Source: Clostridium zeae (GTDB lineage: Bacteria; Bacillota; Clostridia; Clostridiales; Clostridiaceae). From it: a stretch of DNA of 64,000 bases. Made by a program: the position numbers and the translations under genes. Under the pieces are notes generated by a model. The model was not told the DNA's origin, did not search any database, and saw nothing but the letters and a program-made list of their open reading frames with translations. Shown piece by piece: positions 35,564 to 41,915 of this stretch. Every line of letters begins with the position of its first letter. The stretch's first letter is position 1. The DNA is taken from assembly GCF_017312485.1 (NCBI RefSeq), contig NZ_BMBA01000001.1, positions 1,812,396 to 1,876,395 of the forward strand, in the 5' to 3' direction.

Positions 35564-36992
35564 ATGCTTGCTTTATTACTCCGATTGCAATGCCTAAAAT
35601 AGATGCATCTTTATTTTCAAGAGAAATCGGCTGGTATTTTGGATTTTCAGGCATAAGGTATGGAATTTCATTTTTCAAATTTAGCCTCTTTAGTGTAGCA
35701 CTACCCTCTATCTCTGCAGCTACTATATCATTATGATTTGCAGATTGTTGTCTTCTAATAACAACAAAATCCCCATCATTAATATTAGCATTCTTCATAC
35801 TATCACCTTTTACATGAAGTATGAAGTTATCTTTCTTTCCTCTAATCCAATTGTATGGAATATAAAAGTTGCTTTCCTGTTCACCATTCATCGGTATAGG
35901 TTCACCGGCAGCAATGTCACTATACATAGGTACTTCAACAAGATCATCTTCCTTAATAACTTCTTGCTTATCATTATAATCAATTATTATTTCATTACTA
36001 GTAGATGCTCCGTCTATCATAAATGTATGTTCACTCTTATGTTTAAGGTTAACATACGTAAATCTTTCTAATGCATAATTATCTAACTTTTTCACTGAGC
36101 TGCTAGCAAATCTATAATTTTTAAATGCATCAAAGTCATTCATGTAGTTTAACTTTATTCCATTTTTAAGCCATGCATATCTTTCTGAACTTTCAATTGT
36201 ATTTATAAGATATGTAAAAGAAGAATAATCTTTTTTATCATATAGCGCTTTAATAAAATTAAGCTCTCCTCTAGTTAAGTTCTCACAATTATCTAGAAGT
36301 ATATGTATGTATTTATCATTATCTTTTTCAACCATTAGCTTTGCATACTTAGCTTTATCATATTTATCAATAAAATATAGCTCTTTCATTCTACTTTGAT
36401 ACTGTAGATTCAAACTATAAAGCAATTCTCTTGCTGAAGAATTTTTTCTTACAGCTTTCACTCTGCCCTTTCTGTTAACCTCAGCATACTCGTCCTTTGA
36501 TAGCATACTTGCCTTTATCCATTGTATTTCATCAAGTATAAAATATATAGAACTGTTTTTTATTGTTCTAATTTTATTTATACTATTTTCGTTAACTTCT
36601 AAAACCTCTCTTAATATTAAAAGCTTATCTGATTCTGTTATATCTTTGAAACTAGTTCCACTACTTTCAATATATAATTCAAAGTACAGATCAATTAATT
36701 CATCTAAAGAAAAAAACTCAACCTCTTTTTCTATAAGTGAAAATAAGGTAATACTGCTAGGTTTATTCTTTTTCACTGTTGCTTCGTAAAAAGACTGAAC
36801 AAGCATTTTATTGTTATTATTGGTTGTAATAAAGGCGATTTTATCACTTCTATATAAACAATAATTGTTTTTCAGATTTACAGTCCTATGCAATGCTGCT
36901 GAAGTTTTTCCTGTATGTAAATAACCTTTTACTACTTGTACACCGAGATGCTTAGAATTTATGTATCTATTCTGATTTCCCTCAAAATTCAT
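35562..36992 (-). CDS. SF1-helicase-like domain fused to LexA/S24 autoprotease
   Basis: A 476-residue protein from ATG 36992 (GGAGG seven bases upstream). Residues 1-300 resemble the N-terminal half of UvrD/Rep-type ATPases: Walker A GYLHTGKTS (23-31), an ILDEIQWIK helix (152-160), and a motif II position reading LLDNCEN (232-238) where DEAQD is normal. Residues 350-476 are an S24 peptidase with LexA-type cleavage site AAG/EPI (Gly363), catalytic Ser398 in GDSM and Lys435 in ATLKR. No LexA winged helix and no helicase C-terminal half are present. Likely a damage- or stress-responsive self-cleaving regulator; function not established. Confidence 0.8.
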   Translation of the reverse strand: MNFEGNQNRYINSKHLGVQVVKGYLHTGKTSAALHRTVNLKNNYCLYRSDKIAFITTNNNNKMLVQSFYEATVKKNKPSSITLFSLIEKEVEFFSLDELIDLYFELYIESSGTSFKDITESDKLLILREVLEVNENSINKIRTIKNSSIYFILDEIQWIKASMLSKDEYAEVNRKGRVKAVRKNSSARELLYSLNLQYQSRMKELYFIDKYDKAKYAKLMVEKDNDKYIHILLDNCENLTRGELNFIKALYDKKDYSSFTYLINTIESSERYAWLKNGIKLNYMNDFDAFKNYRFASSSVKKLDNYALERFTYVNLKHKSEHTFMIDGASTSNEIIIDYNDKQEVIKEDDLVEVPMYSDIAAGEPIPMNGEQESNFYIPYNWIRGKKDNFILHVKGDSMKNANINDGDFVVIRRQQSANHNDIVAAEIEGSATLKRLNLKNEIPYLMPENPKYQPISLENKDASILGIAIGVIKQA

Positions 36993-37086
36993 TTGTTTAC
37001 CTCCGTACATATAAAAGAAAAAAATTATATTGAACTCAAAATTTTATTCAATATAATTTAATGTAATATAATAATTATATACTATT

Positions 37087-38043
37087 TTAGTAACTTATTA
37101 AATACTCCTTTAGATTTTTTACTATCTCACTCATATAGCTAAAATCTATATCTTCCACTTTATCATCTGCTCTATTTATGTCTTCAAATCTATATATTGA
37201 AGTATCTGTCAAAAGAATTGTTTTAAATCCGTTCTTTGAAAATGAGTAACTATCTTTTACTCCATAACCAATTAAAAAATCCTTGTTTATATTTTTAACC
37301 GGAAGCCATGAACTGTCATTAAAATAACTAGTAACATTGTCAGCTAAAGCTTTTGAATCAGAGTTGCCTACTATTGCTAAGAAATTAGCCTTATTAGGCA
37401 TTGAAGGGCCCATAAAAGGATATCTTTGTGATAAAGGTTTATCTGAGTAATAACCTATTGAATCTAGGACTATTACACCTTCAATATTTTCATTTTGTTG
37501 TTTTATATAGTCAGCATATATCTTACTACCCATTTGATCAGTCTTTGCAAATACTTTTTCTCCATTTACAAAAGCTACAAATCTTACATTGTGATATGCA
37601 TTAGTATTCTTATATAAATCAGCTAATGTAATCAGAGCTGATATTCCTGATGCTCCACCATCTGCGGAACCCAAGGTTGAATCATAGTGAGCACCTATTA
37701 TAACTGTTTTACTATTCTTATTCTTATTTAAACAATCTTTTGTAGCAACAATATTAGAAAATGTTTTGTCCCCTATTTGATAATCTTGTATCCCTATATT
37801 GTATCCCATTGATTTAAATTTACTTATTATGTACTGCTTACTCTTTTCTAGATTATCATAATTATTATAATCTCTTGGACCAATATCTTTACAGAATACA
37901 TTTACATTATCCTTCAGGGTCTTAGCCACACTTTCATCTCCATTAACAGTAACCTTCGGCGAGCTTTTCCACCCATAAGTTGTGGAGGCCAACGCAAATA
38001 ATAATAAGACTAAAATAACTACCCAATTTACTTTTCTCTTCAT
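37087..38043 (-). CDS. M28-family peptidase homolog, probably inactive
   Basis: A 318-residue protein with an N-terminal signal/anchor (about 5-24) and an M28 zinc-aminopeptidase fold. The first zinc motif is intact (His119, Asp121 in GAHYDS; Asp128 in ADGGASG). The usual catalytic Glu-Glu pair reads Gly161-Glu162 (FVNGEKVF), removing the general base, and the last zinc His of the DHxPDD-like segment is Asn (EDINRADD). It is therefore likely a non-catalytic homolog facing the outside. Monocistronic between the MutS-like gene and the LexA fusion. Confidence 0.8.
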   Translation of the reverse strand: MKRKVNWVVILVLLLFALASTTYGWKSSPKVTVNGDESVAKTLKDNVNVFCKDIGPRDYNNYDNLEKSKQYIISKFKSMGYNIGIQDYQIGDKTFSNIVATKDCLNKNKNSKTVIIGAHYDSTLGSADGGASGISALITLADLYKNTNAYHNVRFVAFVNGEKVFAKTDQMGSKIYADYIKQQNENIEGVIVLDSIGYYSDKPLSQRYPFMGPSMPNKANFLAIVGNSDSKALADNVTSYFNDSSWLPVKNINKDFLIGYGVKDSYSFSKNGFKTILLTDTSIYRFEDINRADDKVEDIDFSYMSEIVKNLKEYLISY

Positions 38044-38166
38044 ACTCCACCATACTCACTATTTTATTGATATACCACTTCATATTCAAATTTATATTTT
38101 CAAACTCTCTCTAGAACCATCACTAGTTCAAAAAGTAAATTAAGTATAAAGTATTCTATCTAAATA

Positions 38167-38227
38167 ATAAAACTCCAAAGTGTATGTTTTATTCAAAGGA
38201 AATAAATATAACATTTTGGAGTTTTAT
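38167..38227 (-). terminator. terminator-like hairpin after the MutS-like gene
   Basis: A 13-bp perfect stem ATAAAACTCCAAA (38167-38179) / TTTGGAGTTTTAT (38215-38227) with a 35-nt loop, symmetric enough to act on either strand. Confidence 0.65.
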
Positions 38228-38266
38228 CGGTATAATTTTACTCTACCCTAATGCTACTGTCAACAT

Positions 38267-40057
38267 CTAGATATTGATTCCAGCCATCTTCATAAGATAA
38301 ATAGCATTTCTTGTAGTAGACTTCCCTTTTCTTAACTTATAATCAAACTTAATTTCATTATTTTCATAGTGTTCTCTAAAATTATAATTTATAACTTTCT
38401 TATTGTTTTCTTCAAGATCACATAACTCTAAATCATGTGTAGATACAAGTCCTATAGCAGTTTTTTCACTAAGCTGATTAATTAAAATTTCAGCCCCTGT
38501 ATGTCTATCCTTTGAGTTTGTTCCTCTAAAAATTTCATCTAACATAAACAATACTCTTTCGCCATTATCAGTAGCATTTATTAGAGTTTTTATTCTCAGT
38601 ATTTCTGCATAAAATGAAGATATATTCTCTTCAAGATTATCTCCTATTCTCATGCAGGTATATATATTAAGTATTGGACACTTATATGCAGTTCCATTAA
38701 CTGGAGCTCCTACATATGTAAAAATAGTATTAATACCTATTGTTCTGAGAAAAGTACTCTTTCCAGACATATTTGATCCAGTAACAAGCATAATTCTATT
38801 GTTATTATTAAGGGAAAAACTGTTAGCTACAGCTCTTTCTCCTAATAATGGATGACTGATATTTTCTCCTTCCAGTGATAAATCCTCTGTTATCTCTCCA
38901 TAAGTCCAATTCGGGTTATCTCCGCTTATATTTGCTATAGAGCATAGAGCTTCAATTTCTCCTAATGCTTCAAGCCACTGCTCTAATCTCTCACTATTTT
39001 TTCTTCTCCAATATTCTAGCCTTGTTAGCAAATGATAATCCCAAAGTAAGGCCACATTTATTATTATATATATCATGTTTTTTCTGTCTGCAATCTTGTT
39101 GGCAATAGAATTTAATTCTTTCATTTCCTCAGTAAAGTTAAACTTATCATTAATAAGCATTGATTTTATTTTTATTAGCTTATTTGAATCAAAGCTTTCA
39201 TCCTCCACTATCTTAATCATATTAAAATAAGTATATATACTGCTCTTGAGCTCATAAACTATATCTAAAGCTTCATTTCTTTCTTTTGTGCCAAGCTTTA
39301 ACACTAAAAAGTTAAGTATACCTATAGATACAGGAAATATTGATATTATATAGTCTGTGAAGAAGTACAAAAATGTTACTGATAAAAAAACTACTGGAAG
39401 TAATATCATTGCAATCTTCATAAAACTGCCTAAAATGTTGTCATTTTTTCCTTTACACCATTGTATAAAATTTTCAGTATCTCCTAATGCTGAATCTTTA
39501 AGACTACCTTCAATCAGAAGCTTTTGTCTAAAATCTATATTTCGTCCTAGTTCCTTAACTGCTTGCTGTCTCTCATAAATCTCTTCTCTATTCGGAAGTT
39601 CATTTAATGATAATAATGAAGCCAGTTTCTTTCTTCCATAAGAAGTTTTTGTTGTGTTTATCCATTGAAATAACGAATGATCACCAAATATATCTAAATC
39701 ATTTACAAAAGGATGTTTTATATTCATAAATTCCGATCCAGTATCCTGAAAACTCTTCCATCCTCCATCTATTCTTTGTATAGCTTCTTCATTTATCTCA
39801 ATATACTTTTCTCTTCTAACCTTTTCCTCTAATTTCTTTGAATGCAAATATACAAAGTATATAAAAAGACCTATTGATATAATCAACATACCATATGTTA
39901 AATAGCTTTTTCCGGTATAATATATAAAAAAACATGCAGCTATAAAAATCATAAAAGTAACAAGCCTCAAAAAGCTTACCACATTGCATTTATTAGCAAT
40001 CTCTTTATATATTTTTTCACCTTCACTTTTTCTATTTTCATAAAAACTCTTATCCAT
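38267..40057 (-). CDS. membrane-anchored MutS-like ATPase
   Basis: A 596-residue protein. Two hydrophobic hairpins (about 27-72 and 205-250) flank a soluble part; the second half has MutS lever/clamp-like helices and a MutS domain V ATPase: Walker A TGSNMSGKST (about 424-433), ENISSFYAEILRIK, Walker B FMLDEIFRGTN and THD. There is no mismatch-recognition domain I, so this is not MutS proper. Such membrane MutS-like proteins occur in Firmicutes and Bacteroidetes with no defined role. GGAGG precedes the start. Monocistronic. Confidence 0.85.
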   Translation of the reverse strand: MDKSFYENRKSEGEKIYKEIANKCNVVSFLRLVTFMIFIAACFFIYYTGKSYLTYGMLIISIGLFIYFVYLHSKKLEEKVRREKYIEINEEAIQRIDGGWKSFQDTGSEFMNIKHPFVNDLDIFGDHSLFQWINTTKTSYGRKKLASLLSLNELPNREEIYERQQAVKELGRNIDFRQKLLIEGSLKDSALGDTENFIQWCKGKNDNILGSFMKIAMILLPVVFLSVTFLYFFTDYIISIFPVSIGILNFLVLKLGTKERNEALDIVYELKSSIYTYFNMIKIVEDESFDSNKLIKIKSMLINDKFNFTEEMKELNSIANKIADRKNMIYIIINVALLWDYHLLTRLEYWRRKNSERLEQWLEALGEIEALCSIANISGDNPNWTYGEITEDLSLEGENISHPLLGERAVANSFSLNNNNRIMLVTGSNMSGKSTFLRTIGINTIFTYVGAPVNGTAYKCPILNIYTCMRIGDNLEENISSFYAEILRIKTLINATDNGERVLFMLDEIFRGTNSKDRHTGAEILINQLSEKTAIGLVSTHDLELCDLEENNKKVINYNFREHYENNEIKFDYKLRKGKSTTRNAIYLMKMAGINI

Positions 40058-40145
40058 CCAGCACCTCCTAAGTTATGTTTGCACTATATATGATTTTAAC
40101 ATATTTTGTAATAAAAACAATCTTTAAGATTATAAGTTAACAATC

Positions 40146-40197
40146 TATATTTACCGACCATAAAGATTTTATATCCTCTTTTACAATAAAAATATAA
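40146..40197. repeat. short dispersed repeat, copy 1
   Basis: GACCATAAAGATTTTATAT followed by CCTCTTTTACAATAAAAA is nearly repeated at 41866-41903 (GGCCATAAAAATTTTATAT, then TTCTTTTACAATAAAAA). Both copies lie near terminator modules. Nature unknown. Confidence 0.45.
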
Positions 40198-40292
40198 AGA
40201 TGTATCATTTCATAATTAAACTACTTTCACCTACTAACTATTTTTTAATAGATACGGCAAATTACAAATTTAATTATTAAAATAATACATCT
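40198..40292. repeat. 97-bp AGATGTAC-family element
   Basis: Inverted ends AGATGTAT (40198-40205) and ATACATCT (40285-40292), 95 bp in all. The left part ATGTATCATTTCATAATTAA corresponds to the inverted right end of the copy at 62894. It directly abuts the short repeat at 40146-40197. It lies in the 40058-40726 gap, which also contains the second terminator module and the znuA-like gene's hairpin. Confidence 0.65.
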
Positions 40293-40409
40293 ATGTTATA
40301 TTATTATTTATTTTTAAGAATAATATTGAAATTAAGTGATTATGCAGTAGATGTTATATGAGCGAGCAATTAGAATTAAATGATTTTTTCAGATGAAATG
40401 GCTCTAAAA

Positions 40410-40488
40410 AATCGCTAATCGTTCTTTATTAGCGATTTTTTCACGCATCTGCCTTTTCTGAACGTATGTGAAGAAATTCTGGCAGGCG
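40410..40488 (-). ncRNA. 3'-UTR double-hairpin module, copy 2
   Basis: Minus-strand order: structured hairpin 40488-40444 (CGC/GCG, CTGCC/GGCAG, and TTTCT/AGAAA replacing TTTCC/GGAAA), then terminator AATCGCTAAT (40410-40419) / ATTAGCGATT (40428-40437) with T6. The compensated base pair in the inner stem supports a conserved structure. It lies 230 bases downstream of the metal-binding lipoprotein gene. Confidence 0.65.
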
Positions 40489-40582
40489 ATATATTTTTAC
40501 TTTTTACTTTTTAATCAGATAGCCTTTTTATTTTCTTAAATTTAAGATATGAAAGATTTATAAAAAGTATTGATTATTAAAA

Positions 40583-40622
40583 AGTAAAACTGTACTGTTC
40601 GAACGTAGTGAGTTTACAGTTT
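40583..40622 (-). terminator. possible terminator of the 40727 gene
   Basis: AAAACTGTA / TACAGTTTT, 9-bp stem with a 20-nt loop; the minus strand continues ACTTTTTAATAA. Moderate terminator, upstream of the double-hairpin module. Confidence 0.6.
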
Positions 40623-40726
40623 TAGCCATGGAATATGACAAAATCATATTAATTCTTTGCGTAAGCTCATTAAAGCATCGGATGAATAACCAATTAATTT
40701 CAATATCGTGCTTTAACTGTATCTTA

Positions 40727-41623
40727 TTATTTTAAGCTATTGTATATCTTATCTAAGTTATCTTTCATACTTTCATAGTAATCTTTATTGTCTTCTTTGC
40801 TTTCTATAGTGTAGATTGTTTGAATTTTAGCTCCTACCTCATTTGCCAATGTCTGTGACACCTTAGGACTTGCTAGCTGCTCTGAAAAGACGGTCTTTAT
40901 GCTATTAGATCTACAGAACTCTACAAGCTCCTTTAGTTTTTGTGGAGTTATTTCTCCTTCCGCAAATACATCTTCTACACTCATTTGTGTAAGGCCAAAA
41001 TCTCTGCATAAATATCCAAATGCCTCGTGACCAGTAACAAAATCTTTTGTCTTCAACTCACTGAATTTTGTTTTATTCTCCTGATAAAGTTTTTCAAGTT
41101 TATCAGTGAATTCCTTGTAGTTCTTTTCATAAAAATCTTTATTCTTACCATCAGCCTTAACTAAAGCTTCTTTTATGTTATAAGACTGAGTTTCAGCGTT
41201 TTTCAAACTTAGCCATATATGGGGATCAACTTTTCCATCAGTTTTTATTTGTTCTATACCCTTTGAACTATCAATTAGCTGAATTTTATTTTTATCCTCT
41301 ATGGTCTCTTCAACCTTATCTAACCATTCTTCCATGCCAAAGCCATTATATACAAATACACTTGATTTGTTTAGCTCTACAAGATCTTTACTCTTAGGTT
41401 CAAAATCATGGGGCTCCATCCCTTCTGGAACCATTACATTTACATCTATCTTGTCTTTACCTATTGCCTCTGCAAATTCTTTTAAAGGATTTATTGAAAC
41501 GGTAACTTTTAGTTTATCACTATCGGTTTTTCCTGTGCTTTTAGTGCATCCTACAAAACTAGTAACCAGTAATAGAGATGAAAGTATAGTTGCTATCTTT
41601 AAACCCAACCTTCTAATATTCAT
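40727..41623 (-). CDS. zinc/manganese ABC transporter substrate-binding lipoprotein (ZnuA/AdcA-like)
   Basis: A 298-residue lipoprotein with signal peptide and lipobox SFVGC (Cys26). The cluster A-I fold shows metal-ligand His72 (PEGMEPHDFEP), His135 (VDPHIW) and His199 (TGHEAFGYL); the fourth ligand is probably an acidic residue near FSEQLASPK. There is no His-rich loop, so Zn versus Mn cannot be decided. No permease or ATPase gene is adjacent, which is unusual. AAGGAG precedes the start, and a perfect promoter plus palindromic operator indicates metal-dependent repression. Confidence 0.9.
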   Translation of the reverse strand: MNIRRLGLKIATILSSLLLVTSFVGCTKSTGKTDSDKLKVTVSINPLKEFAEAIGKDKIDVNVMVPEGMEPHDFEPKSKDLVELNKSSVFVYNGFGMEEWLDKVEETIEDKNKIQLIDSSKGIEQIKTDGKVDPHIWLSLKNAETQSYNIKEALVKADGKNKDFYEKNYKEFTDKLEKLYQENKTKFSELKTKDFVTGHEAFGYLCRDFGLTQMSVEDVFAEGEITPQKLKELVEFCRSNSIKTVFSEQLASPKVSQTLANEVGAKIQTIYTIESKEDNKDYYESMKDNLDKIYNSLK

Positions 41624-41638
41624 ATTGACACTCCTTTT

Positions 41639-41693
41639 TGCAAATGATTTGCATTACCTTTAAAAGTATACAATCTATAAAAAGTATTGTCAA
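41639..41693 (-). promoter_or_regulatory. promoter and Fur-family-like operator of the metal-binding lipoprotein gene
   Basis: On the minus strand, consensus TTGACA (41693-41688), 17-bp spacer and TATACT (41670-41665), followed around +1 by a perfect 7-1-7 palindrome TGCAAAT-G-ATTTGCA (41639-41653, as read on the plus strand). The 7-1-7 shape fits Fur/Zur/PerR-type repressors; which one is not decidable from sequence. Confidence 0.8.
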
Positions 41694-41719
41694 TATTAGG
41701 TTGTAAAATACATCAAAAA

Positions 41720-41799
41720 ACTCACTGAAGCGCTTTTCTTCAATGAGTTTTTTTGCGCATCTGCCTTTCCGAATATAAATGAGGAAAATCTGGCAGGCG
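41720..41799 (-). ncRNA. 3'-UTR double-hairpin module, copy 3
   Basis: Minus-strand order: structured hairpin 41799-41756 (CGC/GCG, CTGCC/GGCAG, TTTCC/GGAAA, loop GAATATAAATGA on the plus strand), spacer GCGCAAAAAAA, then terminator ACTCACTGAAG (41720-41730) / CTTCAATGAGT (41738-41748). It ends just upstream of the promoter at 41639-41693 and lies about 115 bases downstream of the YhaN-like gene. Confidence 0.7.
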
Positions 41800-41865
41800 A
41801 ATAATTCTTGTTTTTTATTGTATAGACTAAAAAACTTCTAAAGCAGTTAAAATATATAGGTTTAA

Positions 41866-41903
41866 AGGCCATAAAAATTTTATATTTTCTTTTACAATAA
41901 AAA
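41866..41903. repeat. short dispersed repeat, copy 2
   Basis: Partner of the repeat at 40146-40197; lies just past the end of the YhaN-like gene. Confidence 0.4.
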
Positions 41904-41915
41904 AACTTTTTTAAA

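Noticed and set aside
40583-40622. GTTCGAAC inside the hairpin as a LexA/SOS box
   Set aside because: The Gram-positive SOS box needs a 4-base spacer between GAAC and GTTC; here the halves are reversed and inside a hairpin loop.
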